This document shows positions 29,400 through 37,949 of a stretch of 64,000 nt of DNA, one piece after another. The stretch is taken from contig OZ244832.1 of assembly GCA_965220485.1 (NCBI GenBank), forward strand, positions 1,116,001 through 1,180,000, in the 5' to 3' direction. Position numbers and translations under genes: made by a program. The notes below the pieces were generated by a model. That model had not been told where the DNA came from and did not search any database. It saw only the letters and a program-made list of their open reading frames with translations. The stretch comes from Aldehydirespirator sp965220485. GTDB taxonomy: Bacteria > Actinomycetota > Acidimicrobiia > Acidimicrobiales > Aldehydirespiratoraceae. Position 1 is the first letter of the stretch. Each line of letters begins with the position of its first letter.

Positions 29400-30566
29400 A
29401 TGCGGGCCGTGCACCAACTGCCCTCCCTGGAGGACCTAGGCCCGCTGGAGGGCCGTTCAGTCCTGGTGCGGGTCGACTTCAACGTGCCGCTGACGGGTGG
29501 CCCGGGCCAGGGGCACGGCACCAGCCCAGCAGTCGCCGACGACCTGCGCATCCGGGCCGCGCTGCCCACGCTGCGCTGGCTGCAGCGCCAGGGTGCGGCG
29601 GTGACCGCCTGCACCCATCTCGGTCGCCCGAAGGGCCGACCCGATCCTCGCTACTCGGTGGATCCGGTGCGGCCGCTGCTGGCGGCGCTGGCGCCCAACG
29701 TGGATCTGCTCGAGAACCTGCGCTTCGAGGTGGGCGAGACCGCCAACGATCCGGCCTTCGTTGAGCGCCTCACTGAGGGCCATGACGCCTACGTGAACGA
29801 CGCATTCGGAGCTTCGCACCGGGCTCACGCCTCCATCGTGGGACCGCCCCAGCTACTGCCGTCGGCCGCGGGCTGGCTGCTGGCTCGCGAGGTCGAGGTG
29901 CTGGGCGGTCTGCGGGACTCGCCCCGGCCGCCGTTCGTGGCGGTGCTGGGAGGGGCCAAGGTCTCGGACAAGCTCGGGGTTATCGACGCACTGCTGCAGA
30001 TGGTGGACGCTCTGGTGATCGGCGGGGCCATGTGCTTCACGTTCCTCAAGGCCCGCGGGCACCGGGTGGGTGCCTCGCTGTGCGAGGACTCGATGGTGGA
30101 GCACTGCCGGGAGCTGCTCGACGGCGGAACCCGGATCCACCTGCCCTATGACCTCACCGCGCTGGGGCCCGGCGGCGTGCTGGGCGATCCCGCCGCGGGC
30201 GGGGAGGTCCGCCAGGTCGGAGCGGACGTGCCGGACGGGTGGATGGGAGTCGACATCGGCCCGGGCAGCGCGGCGGCCTTCGGCGATGTGATACACGAGG
30301 CGGGAACGGTGCTGTGGAACGGCCCGATGGGCGTGTTCGAGGATCCGCGCTTCGGCGGCGGAACCGGGGCGGTGGCCGCGGCCATGGCCGAGGCCCGCGC
30401 CTTCACTGTGGTGGGCGGGGGCGACAGCGCGGCCGCAGCCCGCCGCTTCGGTGTGGACCGCGACATGGACCACGTTTCCACCGGCGGGGGAGCTTCGCTG
30501 GAGCTGATCGAGAAGGGCGACCTGCCGGGACTGGCGGCGCTGAGAGGAGGTGCTCATGCAGGGTAG
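29400..30566 (+). CDS. pgk: Phosphoglycerate kinase
   Basis: 388 aa. Converts 1,3-bisphosphoglycerate and ADP to 3-phosphoglycerate and ATP. N-terminal VLVRVDFNVPL, GGAKVSDKLGVI in the hinge region and nucleotide-binding GGGDSAAAARRFG with STGGGASLELIE at the C terminus. ATG 29400 starts the protein; the longer open frame begins inside the palindromic element. tpiA overlaps the 3' end by 11 nt. Confidence 0.97.
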   Translation: MRAVHQLPSLEDLGPLEGRSVLVRVDFNVPLTGGPGQGHGTSPAVADDLRIRAALPTLRWLQRQGAAVTACTHLGRPKGRPDPRYSVDPVRPLLAALAPNVDLLENLRFEVGETANDPAFVERLTEGHDAYVNDAFGASHRAHASIVGPPQLLPSAAGWLLAREVEVLGGLRDSPRPPFVAVLGGAKVSDKLGVIDALLQMVDALVIGGAMCFTFLKARGHRVGASLCEDSMVEHCRELLDGGTRIHLPYDLTALGPGGVLGDPAAGGEVRQVGADVPDGWMGVDIGPGSAAAFGDVIHEAGTVLWNGPMGVFEDPRFGGGTGAVAAAMAEARAFTVVGGGDSAAAARRFGVDRDMDHVSTGGGASLELIEKGDLPGLAALRGGAHAG

Positions 30567-31377
30567 GCGCAAGGCTGAGGGCCGAGACGAGCCGGCCGGG
30601 GGCCGCAAGCCGCTCATCAGCGGCAACTGGAAGATGAACCACAACCACTTCGAGGCGATCCGGACGATCCAGAAGCTGGCCTACGCGCTGAACAGCGACG
30701 ACTACCGCCATGTGGAGGTCTCGGTGCATCCGCCGTTCACCGACCTGCGCTCAGTGCAGACGGTGCTGCAGGCCGACGACATCCCGATCACGCTGGGTGC
30801 CCAGGATTGCCACTCCGAGGACGCGGGTGCCTTCACCGGCGAGGTGTCCGCCGCGATGCTGGGCAAGCTGGACGTGTCATACGTGATCGTGGGCCACAGC
30901 GAGCGCCGGGGGTTGTTCGGCGACACCGACGAGGTGGTGAACGCCAAGGCTCGAGCCGTGCTGCGCCACGGCATGGTGCCGATCGTGTGCGTGGGCGAGA
31001 CCATCGACCAGCGCCGGGTCGGTCAGGCCCACGACGTGGTGTCCGGCCAGTTGGCGGGCAGCCTCGACGGCTTCGACGCGCCGGTCGTGGGCGAGCTCGT
31101 GGTGGCCTACGAGCCGGTGTGGGCCATTGGCACCGGCGAGACGGCCACGCCGGCGGACGCCCAGGACATGTGCGCCCACGTTCGGTTGCGGGTGGCGGAC
31201 GGGTGGGGGAGCCAGGCCGCGGCCGATTTGCGGGTCCAGTACGGGGGCTCGGTGAAGCCGTCCAACGCACCCGATCTCATGGAGCAGCCCGACATCGACG
31301 GGGCGCTCGTCGGCGGGGCCAGCCTCGACGCCACCGAGTTCGCCCGGATCGTGAACCACCGCCTGTACGCGGCGTGA
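30556..31377 (+). CDS. tpiA: Triosephosphate isomerase
   Basis: 273 aa. Interconverts dihydroxyacetone phosphate and glyceraldehyde-3-phosphate. ISGNWKMN holds the active-site Asn and Lys, VGHSERR the catalytic His, AYEPVWAIGTG the catalytic Glu, and YGGSVKP the phosphate grip. ATG 30556 is preceded by GAGGAGG 5 nt away and overlaps the pgk stop. The N-terminal extension (~20 polar residues before KPLISG) is unusual but in frame. Confidence 0.97.
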   Translation: MQGRRKAEGRDEPAGGRKPLISGNWKMNHNHFEAIRTIQKLAYALNSDDYRHVEVSVHPPFTDLRSVQTVLQADDIPITLGAQDCHSEDAGAFTGEVSAAMLGKLDVSYVIVGHSERRGLFGDTDEVVNAKARAVLRHGMVPIVCVGETIDQRRVGQAHDVVSGQLAGSLDGFDAPVVGELVVAYEPVWAIGTGETATPADAQDMCAHVRLRVADGWGSQAAADLRVQYGGSVKPSNAPDLMEQPDIDGALVGGASLDATEFARIVNHRLYAA

Positions 31378-31442
31378 GTCTGAGCGAGCCGGGCCGGGCA
31401 GGGCAGGCGGCGCCGGGGCGGGGGGCTGGTAGTCTCGGCGCC

Positions 31443-31667
31443 GTGATCTGGTTCATCGCCCCGCTGCACGTGCTCTCAGCGCTGCTGCTGGTGTTCCTGG
31501 TGCTGCTCCACAGCGGCAAGGGCGGGGGCCTGTCGGACATGTTCGGCGGCGGGCTCGGCGCGCAGGCGGCCGGATCCACGGTGGTGGAGCGCAACCTCGA
31601 CCGCATCACCATCGTCGCCGCGCTGGTCTTCGCCTTCGCGTCGATCTCCTACGCCCTGATCATCTGA
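31443..31667 (+). CDS. secG: Preprotein translocase subunit SecG
   Basis: 74 aa. Two membrane helices (LHVLSALLLVFLVLLH and ITIVAALVFAFASISYALI) separated by the typical GKGGGLSDMFGG loop. GTG 31443 lies 7 nt after TAGTCT (31430-31435), giving a probable leaderless promoter of its own within the gap-pgk-tpiA-secG cluster. Confidence 0.93.
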   Translation: MIWFIAPLHVLSALLLVFLVLLHSGKGGGLSDMFGGGLGAQAAGSTVVERNLDRITIVAALVFAFASISYALII

Positions 31668-31861
31668 GCGTCACTAGCGGCTGCCGTCCGGTAACGTTTG
31701 CGCGCGTGCGCCGATCCGCTTCTCCTTGCTGCGGCAGGGACTGCCGACGTTCCCAACCCGACGACGTTCCCAACCCGACGAACGTTTGTGGACACCGGGG
31801 TAGAGGTAGAAACGGAACGAAACGCGTCGGTTGGTCAGGTGTGTAGGGGCCTGAGTTGGCC

Positions 31862-32042
31862 TGGGGGGTGGCGCTGCGGGACCGGTTCGGGCCGGTCCGC
31901 GCGGTTGCGGTCTCCTCGCTCGCGTTCGCGGTGGTGCACTTCCAGGTGGTGCAGTTCCCAGCGCTGCTCGTGATCGGGATCGTGCACGGCCCTGGTGGTG
32001 CTGGCCACGGGGCGCTTGGGTGCGGCCCTGTGGTCGCATACT
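31862..32042 (+). pseudogene. CPBP intramembrane protease remnant
   Basis: C-terminal scrap of a CPBP (Abi/CAAX-like) membrane protease: RFGPVRAVAVSSLAFAVVH with the conserved late His, then VIGIV. One extra base in GGCCCTGG shifts the frame before LATGRLGAALWSH, and the N-terminal half with the EExxxR site is absent. Confidence 0.6.
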
Positions 32043-32224
32043 GGCCGACGAGGCCGTGCAGTCCACAGTGTCGGCCTCAACCCGACACACCTCCTCCGCC
32101 TGTAGAGATACGAGCAAGGTATCTCTCCTACAGCTGGGGTAGCCCCCAGCAACACAAGCTGCCTCACGGCCGCCGAGGCGGGGTCAAGCGTGCAGAATAT
32201 CTCCACTACAACGGAGTCGGTCTG

Positions 32225-32428
32225 ATGCCGGATGCCGAGGTGGCGCTCGCAGCGGCCGTCGAGGCGTTCTTCGCCGACAAGGACCTGGCCCCCACCAGCC
32301 GCCGCGCCTACCGCCAGACCCTGGACGCTCTGATCGAGGATCACGGGCCCGGCCTGGCAGTGGCCCAGCTGACACCGGGTTCGACCGCGGCCGCCGCCAC
32401 CAACGCTAAAGACGCCCACCGGCGTTGA
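32225..32428 (+). pseudogene. Truncated tyrosine recombinase (integrase), N-terminal part
   Basis: 67 codons from ATG 32225. VEAFFADKDLAPTSRRAYRQ and LAVAQLTPG match the SAM-like core-binding domain that starts tyrosine recombinases. The catalytic domain with its Arg/His/Tyr residues is missing, so it cannot recombine DNA. It sits inside the repeat-bounded unit. Confidence 0.6.
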
Positions 32429-32494
32429 CCACACGCATGCGGCCGGGCTGCCCTGGGTGCTCGCGGCTCGGCGAGTGTCGCCCCCCGGCCGGCT

Positions 32495-32761
32495 TCATCG
32501 CCGCCGGTAGGCGTCGCGACGATGGCTGACCCGCACCACCTGAATCACCAGGCTGGCGTCGATGACCTCATAGAGAATCCGATAGTCGCCCACGCGCACC
32601 CGATACACGGACTCCTCACCGACCAAAGCGACACAGCCGCCAGGACGCGGCTCGTCGGCCAGCAGATCTATCGCAGCGGCAACCCGGAGCTGTTCGCTGT
32701 AGGGCAACCGGGCGATCGACTTGACCGCCCGGCGGGCGATCTCGACGCTGTAGCGGCTCAC
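32495..32761 (-). CDS. RelE/ParE-family toxin
   Basis: 88 aa. SRYSVEIARRAVKSIARLP opens the fold, YRVRVGDYRILYEV is the central strand pair and VVRVSHRRDAYR the basic C terminus, all typical of RelE-type mRNA interferases. GTG 32761 overlaps the antitoxin stop by one base (TAGTG), so translation is coupled. Intact, unlike the other genes of the repeat-bounded unit, as expected of an addiction module. Confidence 0.9.
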   Translation of the reverse strand: MSRYSVEIARRAVKSIARLPYSEQLRVAAAIDLLADEPRPGGCVALVGEESVYRVRVGDYRILYEVIDASLVIQVVRVSHRRDAYRRR

Positions 32762-33009
32762 TACAGCCCTAGCGCAGCCTTGACCTCATCCCACAGCAGG
32801 TAGTCGCCATCAGCTCGCGCCGCGCCGAGCTCACGCCGATCTTCGACGTCGTCTGCGCTGTCGACGAGCCGGTCAAAGGAATCGGGATCCACAATCACCG
32901 CGACCCGCCGGCCGCGCCGCGTCACCGAGATCGGCTCGCCCGACCGGCGAGACTCCTCAATCACTTCCGCCAGCCGGCTTCGCGCCTCGCTCACCGCCAC
33001 CTCATTCAT
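32761..33009 (-). CDS. Type II antitoxin, Phd/YefM family
   Basis: 82 aa. MNEVAVSEARSRLAEVIEE and PISVTRRGRRVAVIVDPD form the Phd/YefM DNA-binding domain; the acidic end (LLWDEVKAALGL) would bind the toxin. ATG 33009 was chosen because a palindrome lies directly at it; the longer open frame upstream reads repeat DNA. Confidence 0.88.
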   Translation of the reverse strand: MNEVAVSEARSRLAEVIEESRRSGEPISVTRRGRRVAVIVDPDSFDRLVDSADDVEDRRELGAARADGDYLLWDEVKAALGL

Positions 33010-33023
33010 GTACGAACCGTACA
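33009..33023. promoter_or_regulatory. Operator of the second toxin-antitoxin pair
   Basis: Perfect palindrome TGTACG-AAC-CGTACA overlapping the first base of the antitoxin start codon. It is the likely autoregulatory site of the antitoxin/toxin complex. Confidence 0.65.
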
Positions 33024-33283
33024 CACCGACGAGCAGCGCTGCAACCCGCCCAACCGAAACAAGCCCGCACAAACTGCTCACCCGGCGCACCAACAAGCCA
33101 CGGGTCAGCTGCCGCCCAGGTCGGATCGTGACCAACTCATGGCCCAGCCCTCTCAGCGGTCCCGCCGACGCGTCTCGTTCCGTTTCTACCTCCACCCGAC
33201 ACCGCACTAGCGGCTGCCGTCCGGGCCGGGCTGCTCCGCTCCACCTGTGATTGTGCTCGGCTGACTGGCGGTCTCCTCGCGGG

Positions 33284-33967
33284 TCAGGAGACGGTAAACA
33301 CGGCGATGTAAGCCATGTGGTTCGGCTCGCTGCCGTCGGCGCCCTCGTATACCTGACGCAGTATCACCTCCAGGCCGCAGATGACGCCGTCCGCCGAGTA
33401 GCGGTCGAAACGATCCCTGAAGCCGTTCGATTCGAAGATGGAGGAGTTGACGCCGATCACGCAGACAGAGGCGGAGCGGGCTACGCGCAGAAGTTCCGAC
33501 AGCGCATCCGGCCCTAGATGTCCATGTGTGAATGCACCGGAACTGACGATGCCCGAATAGATGTCGGTTGCCAGGTCAAGGGGGGCGGTGAGGTCGGCTT
33601 CCATGAGGCGGCGGTACACCGGGGCGCCGTAGGGCCCTGACTTGCTGCGCGCCTTGGCCAGCATCTCCGGCGAGATGTCGATGCCGTCGATCGGCGAGAC
33701 ACCGAGCCAGCACAGCTCGCCCCCCAAGCGGCCGGTTCCGCATCCCACATCCAGCACCGCCTCGGTGTGCGCCGACGACCGCTCGTTGAAGATCTCGGCC
33801 ACCTGGCGCGCGTAGATGTAGCGGTTCTTGTCCAGGAATTGCTCGTAGGTGTCGGCCCACTTCGCGTACAGGACCCGGTTGTCGTCGGGCCCGTCCACCG
33901 AGTAGGCCTCCTTGAGCCCGATCCCCGACTCGTCCGCGGGCCCTTCCGGCGCTTGAACGTCTGCCAC
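33284..33967 (-). CDS. Class I SAM-dependent methyltransferase
   Basis: 227 aa. Motif I VLDVGCGTGRLG, the acidic loop DGIDISPEMLAKA and motif IV region DIYSGIVSSGAFTHGHLG are clear. The N-terminal helix (YAKWADTYEQFLDKN) resembles small-molecule methyltransferases of the WBSCR27 type. Substrate unknown. GTG 33967 follows TAGCTT by 7 nt on the minus strand, a probable leaderless start. Confidence 0.87.
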   Translation of the reverse strand: MADVQAPEGPADESGIGLKEAYSVDGPDDNRVLYAKWADTYEQFLDKNRYIYARQVAEIFNERSSAHTEAVLDVGCGTGRLGGELCWLGVSPIDGIDISPEMLAKARSKSGPYGAPVYRRLMEADLTAPLDLATDIYSGIVSSGAFTHGHLGPDALSELLRVARSASVCVIGVNSSIFESNGFRDRFDRYSADGVICGLEVILRQVYEGADGSEPNHMAYIAVFTVS

Positions 33968-34197
33968 GGACTAGAAGCTACCGGTCAACGCTTCGGCCAA
34001 GCATGCTCCCAGGATGCGTCGATGTCGCAGCTGTAGCTCTCTCCGTCGGGCCCGCACACGCAAAGCTAGAGGCAACCGAGCCCCCGCTGACCTGATCCGT
34101 GCGCAGCACGACGCCCGCGTCGCAATCCACACGGACCGGCGTCGAGCCGTCAACTAGCCTCCTATTCAGCGATGTTCCGCGCCGGAAGGAACAGCGG

Positions 34198-35610
34198 ATG
34201 GGCCTTGCCGAGAGACTGCGCCGGCTGATGCTCATCTCAGGCTTGAGCGTCGTGGCATGGGCGTGTGGCGATCTTGACACGAACATCGAGCGCGTCGAGG
34301 AAGCCGACGAGACTCCTGAGACAGCATCGACTACCGACAACTCTGCCTTGACCTCCGCAGAGGAGCCCGAAGCGGATGCGCTCGCGGGGGAGTCGGAGAC
34401 TGCTTCAACGGACTACCCATCCGATCCGGATGCACCCGCTGACGAGACCGAGGCCGGCAACTCAAGCGCACAGCGGCGCGCGGAGGCGGACGCTCGGCGG
34501 AGCACGATAGACGATCCGATTCCAGCTGGCGAGACCGTCCGGGTGGGAGACTGGGACATCACGGTGTTGTCGGCGACGCCAGACGCCACCGACGCGGTGC
34601 TAGCGGCGAGCCCGGACAACAAGCCGCCCGTCGAGAGTCGCCGGTTCTATCTCGTCGAGTTTGCGGTCACATATCAGGGAGGAAAATCGGAGTCGTTGTT
34701 GCGGAACTTGCGATTCTCTGCCGTTGGGGAGTCCGCTGTCGCCTACGACATCTACGGCTCCTACGACATCACTGATATCTATTGTGGGTTGGTGCCCGAG
34801 GAACTCGACCCCTTTGTCGAGGTGTTTCCGGGTGGGTCTCTGCGAGGAAACCAGTGTTGGCAGGTCCGCGCCGAGGATGTCGACAGCCTGGTGTTGATCG
34901 TCGACAGCCTGAGCGGCTTGGACGAGGAGCGTGCGTACATGGCGTTGCCACCCGTCGGCGTCGCATTCGAGCCTCCGCCGACGCCCCTCATCGCTATTGA
35001 GGACGGCGATGTCGGCACGCGGGGCAACCCGACGCCCGCCGGCGAGACGGTCCGGGTGGGAGACTGGGACATCACGGTGTTGTCGACAACGCCGGACGCT
35101 ACCGACGCGGTGCTCGCGGAGAGCCAGTCGAACGACCCGCCAGCGGAGGGCCACCAGTTCTATATGGCCGAGGTCGCCGCCACCTATCAGGGGCGGAGGT
35201 CTGAGCAATTGGCGGCAGGATTGGGACTATTGGCCGTTGGTGACTCGTCGGTTGCATACGACATCACAAACCACTATTGCGGAGTGGCATCTGATGGCGA
35301 GAAGCCGTATATCGAGGTGTTTCCGGGTGGGTCTCTGCGATTTAACCTGTGTTGGGAGATTCGCTCCGAAGATGCCCACAGCCTGGTCTTCATGGTCGAC
35401 AATCCGTCTCCATTCGACCGGGAGCGCATGTTCCGAGAGCGCTTGTTCATGGCGTTGCCGCGAGTCGGTCTCACCTTCGAGCCTCCGCGGGCCCGGCGCA
35501 TCGCTATCGACGATGGCGATGTCGGCACGCGGGGCAATCCGACTCCTGCGGGTGAGACGGTTGCGGTGGGCGACTGGGACGTGACCGTCTTGTCGGCGAC
35601 TCCGGACTGA
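34198..35610 (+). CDS. Lipoprotein with tandem DUF4352-like domains
   Basis: 470 aa. Signal peptide and lipobox-like SVVAWACG, an acidic Ser/Glu/Thr-rich spacer (to about residue 100), then two homologous ~170-residue modules, each starting AGETVRVGDWDITVLS and containing VEVFPGGSLR and C...W (NQCWQVR, NLCWEIR). The pattern resembles the DUF4352 immunoglobulin-like family. A third module starts (AGETVAVGDWDVTVLS) but ends after about 25 residues at a stop, so the gene grew by tandem duplication and is cut. ATG 34198 follows GGAAGGA by 7 nt. Surface-exposed; role unknown. Confidence 0.75.
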   Translation: MGLAERLRRLMLISGLSVVAWACGDLDTNIERVEEADETPETASTTDNSALTSAEEPEADALAGESETASTDYPSDPDAPADETEAGNSSAQRRAEADARRSTIDDPIPAGETVRVGDWDITVLSATPDATDAVLAASPDNKPPVESRRFYLVEFAVTYQGGKSESLLRNLRFSAVGESAVAYDIYGSYDITDIYCGLVPEELDPFVEVFPGGSLRGNQCWQVRAEDVDSLVLIVDSLSGLDEERAYMALPPVGVAFEPPPTPLIAIEDGDVGTRGNPTPAGETVRVGDWDITVLSTTPDATDAVLAESQSNDPPAEGHQFYMAEVAATYQGRRSEQLAAGLGLLAVGDSSVAYDITNHYCGVASDGEKPYIEVFPGGSLRFNLCWEIRSEDAHSLVFMVDNPSPFDRERMFRERLFMALPRVGLTFEPPRARRIAIDDGDVGTRGNPTPAGETVAVGDWDVTVLSATPD

Positions 35611-35635
35611 AGCCCAACAGCTCACCGGAGACTCA

Positions 35636-35657
35636 CCTGACTGCCTCAGCAGTCAGG
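35636..35657. terminator. Bidirectional hairpin between convergent genes
   Basis: CCTGACTGC-CTCA-GCAGTCAGG, a perfect 9-bp stem with a 4-nt loop, between the lipoprotein and the convergent DUF3892 remnant, whose stop codon sits at the loop. No T tract on either side. Confidence 0.65.
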
Positions 35658-35898
35658 AAGCGCATCGAGGTTGTCCACACCGGTCGCGTTCGCCGCTGAC
35701 CGCAGGTATGGGCCGTACGGGCTGTTAACCACATGAACGTTGGCACGGTGGCCCCATGGATCCATGACGAAGTAGGTGTTGAGACCCGAGTTGATGTCGT
35801 TGATCGCATCCTGCTTCTCACGCCTCCAAGTTGGACTACAGAGCGCCGTTATGTCGCCTTGATACTTGCCTGTTGCCGTCCACCTGGCAGTCAGCCAT
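35646..35898 (-). pseudogene. DUF3892-like protein, one-base frameshift
   Basis: ATG 35898 with AAGGAG 7 nt upstream begins MADCQVDGN; after one extra base near 35871 the frame resumes as GKYQGDITALCSPTW, then DAINDINSGLNTYFVMDPWG and ends DNLDALPDC. This order (MADxQV, GDITALC, DI.SG...YFV, NLD.LP.C) matches DUF3892 proteins. The frameshift must be a real mutation or a sequencing error. Function of the family is unknown. Confidence 0.6.
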
Positions 35899-36144
35899 GC
35901 GCTTGCTCCTTGCCGAGTGGAAGGGGAGCCGATACCGCTGGAGTTCCCGGTGAATGAGGATATCGGGATCTAGCGGCAGGCCAGCCCAATGAACAAACGC
36001 CGCCACGACGAATGTGCCGGGCAAATGGCAGGGCTGGGAGGTTGTGCCTGCTGCCGGAGACCTCGACGCTCTACGACGCCGTTCTGCCCATGTCATCTAG
36101 CCACGCTGCACGCCACCCAGCAAGTCGCATGGCACCATGGGCGG

Positions 36145-36720
36145 ATGTCGACAGCGAAGACGGCTCTTCGGTCCCTCATAGTGCGAACACAGGAGATGCT
36201 GGGCAGTCGGGTCAGGCGCAGAGACGCTCAGTGGGATGAGATGCCGGTCTTGTGGCCTTCGCCCAAGAGGTTCTACGCCAGCGCTCAGGCCCGTGTGCAG
36301 AGAAACGGCGACACATGGGTGGGCGAATTCGGCGGAGCGGAGCACCAGTTCATCGCGTGGGAGATGGCTGTTCGGCACGAGGCGGCCTGCTACGAGACGC
36401 ACTTCCACTACCTGAGGATCTGCGACGGGGTCGAGGAGGAGGAATGCGAGCGCCGCGTGGCGAGGATCGCCGAACTGGCGGGGACGATCGAGCGCTTGCG
36501 CGGCGCAGAGCGGATCATCCGCCCGCTGCTGCCCGACAGCGCCTCGTCGCGGAGAGTGATGGCGGACTGCCCTTGGCCCGAACTGTATGAGACTCCTGGG
36601 GAGCTGCCGCCCGACCCGCAGATGGAGGCCCTCGCCGTGGTGTGGCTGGGAGACGTCGCTCCGCGGATGCGAGAAGCGGTCGCGGTGCTGCGCCGGGGCG
36701 CTACGCCCGCTTCCCGCTGA
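36145..36720 (+). CDS. Hypothetical protein upstream of the CBASS relic
   Basis: 191 aa, not recognised. Composition is normal: an aromatic-rich N-terminal half (LWPSPKRFYASAQARVQRNG; HFHYLRICDG) and a helical segment (EEEECERRVARIAELAGTIE). No signal peptide or membrane helix. ATG 36145 was chosen; the frame is open back to 35989, where a Cys-rich stretch (GGCACCRRP, FCPCH) could be a zinc site if translated. Its end overlaps the SAVED reading frame, so it might be a displaced or native partner of the CBASS operon. Confidence 0.5.
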   Translation: MSTAKTALRSLIVRTQEMLGSRVRRRDAQWDEMPVLWPSPKRFYASAQARVQRNGDTWVGEFGGAEHQFIAWEMAVRHEAACYETHFHYLRICDGVEEEECERRVARIAELAGTIERLRGAERIIRPLLPDSASSRRVMADCPWPELYETPGELPPDPQMEALAVVWLGDVAPRMREAVAVLRRGATPASR

Positions 36721-37399
36721 GCCACGATGCTGCGGGCATCGAGATCGACCTGAGGCGGGTGCCCTTACCCGACATAGGCAGCCGTGAGTACGACGACGCC
36801 TGCCGTGAGTCGATCGATCGGGTCTTCGACCGCCAGGTAGCACCGGCCGTCGAGGACGGAAGCCTCCGGCATGTGAGCGTGTTCGCGCTGGCCCGGTGGC
36901 CTTCGCTGGTCCATCTCGGCGCGCGCTTGGGGGACAAACTCGATGTGGACATCTACCAGCGGCACCGTTCAACGGAGTCGTGGGCCTGGCCCGACGATCC
37001 GGCGGAGCATCGATTCTCCGTTGAGGTCGTCGCCGAAGGGAGCCCCGACTCCGACACTGTGCTCGTCCTGTCGATGTCAGCCGCCGTCCACACGCACGAG
37101 GTGCCGCGGACTCTTGAGAACTGCCGGATCTATCGCATCACCCCGATGGCGATTGCGCCCCTCACAGCGATGTCGTCGATTCGCCAGCGGCCCTCAAGTC
37201 TGCCGAGCTTGCCCTGTGCGACGTTCTGGCCGACATCGAACAGCACCACAAGAGGGCTCAACGCCTCCACATCCTCGGAGCCGCACCTCTCTCCGTATTC
37301 GTCGCCCTAGGACGTGCGGCGAACCGCGAGATCCATCCCCAACTGATCCTTCACGACCGCGTGAACGGGCAGTACCTACCAGTCATGGAGGTCAATTGA
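36642..37399 (+). pseudogene. SAVED-domain CBASS effector, frameshifted
   Basis: Cyclic-nucleotide-sensing SAVED domain from CBASS anti-phage systems. In the first frame: IEIDLRRVPL, VSVFALARWPSLVHLGARL, DKLDVDIYQRHRS, TVLVLSMSAAV. Near 37141-37145 one base is missing and the frame resumes as SDVVDSPAALKSAEL, LHILGAAPLSVFVALGRAA, ILHDRVNGQYLPVMEVN with a stop at 37397-37399. GAAPLSVFVALGR and the terminal EVN are characteristic of SAVED. No N-terminal effector domain (nuclease, TM, TIR) is joined in frame, so the 5' end also appears lost. The CD-NTase start follows after one base. Confidence 0.8.
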
Positions 37400-37400
37400 C

Positions 37401-37949
37401 ATGCAACACGCCGAGTACTTCAAGGACTTCCTGAAGGACGCCGTCAACATCGACGACACGCGGCTCAACAAGCTTGAGTCCCGCGTCGAGGCGGTCTACA
37501 GGGCGCTCAGAGCCGACCCCGGGATCGGGCCCATCATCACTGGCAAGTCCCGGCAAGGGTCGTGGGCTCAACTCACGATCGTCCGGCCGAAGCCCGACGG
37601 CGAGTTCGACGCCGACTTCTTCTTGCTGATGAACGAACAGCCGGGATGGGAGCCGAAGGACTACCTCAACGCCGTCTACAACACGCTCAGCCGGCACCCG
37701 ACCTATTCCAAGCAGAAGCACGGCCGCAAGTGTCGGTGCGTGTGGCTCGAGTACGCACCGGAGAACGGGGTCGGCTGCCACCTCGACATCGTCCCCCTGA
37801 TCACCCTGGCCAATGGTCGGCGTGTCATCGTCAACCGGGACAACAACGCGTGGGAACCCGAGTATGGATCGACCAACCCGCAGGGCCTGACGGACTGAGT
37901 GAAGCGCCGTGACCAGCTCACCGGGGGGCAATACCGGCGCGTCGTGCGG
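37401..37949 (+). pseudogene. CBASS CD-NTase (cGAS/DncV-like), nonsense-mutated and truncated
   Basis: Nucleotidyltransferase that would make a cyclic oligonucleotide alarm signal on infection. Active-site pattern intact: SRQGSWAQLT (GS motif), EFDADFFL (DxD) and GCHLDIVPLI (third Asp). The frame ends at TGA 37896-37898 after TNPQGLTD, but reading through gives VKRRDQLTGGQYRRVVR, the normal continuation of SMODS-type enzymes in which a Trp is expected at the stop. Thus TGG became TGA. About 37946-37950 the sequence passes into a different gene, so the C-terminal helical half is absent. Confidence 0.85.

Larger units (their letters stand above)
31672..33224. mobile_element. Composite repeat-bounded unit with toxin-antitoxin pair
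   Basis: Outer 20-bp direct repeats CACTAGCGGCTGCCGTCCGG (31672-31691 and 33205-33224) enclose 28-bp inverted repeats (31803-31830 and 33165-33192, one mismatch; core AGAAACGGAACG). Inside are a CPBP-protease scrap, the N-terminal piece of a tyrosine recombinase and an intact RelE/Phd pair. It starts 5 bp after secG. The direct repeats could be attachment sites or target duplications. No complete recombinase is present, so the unit is likely immobile. Confidence 0.65.
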
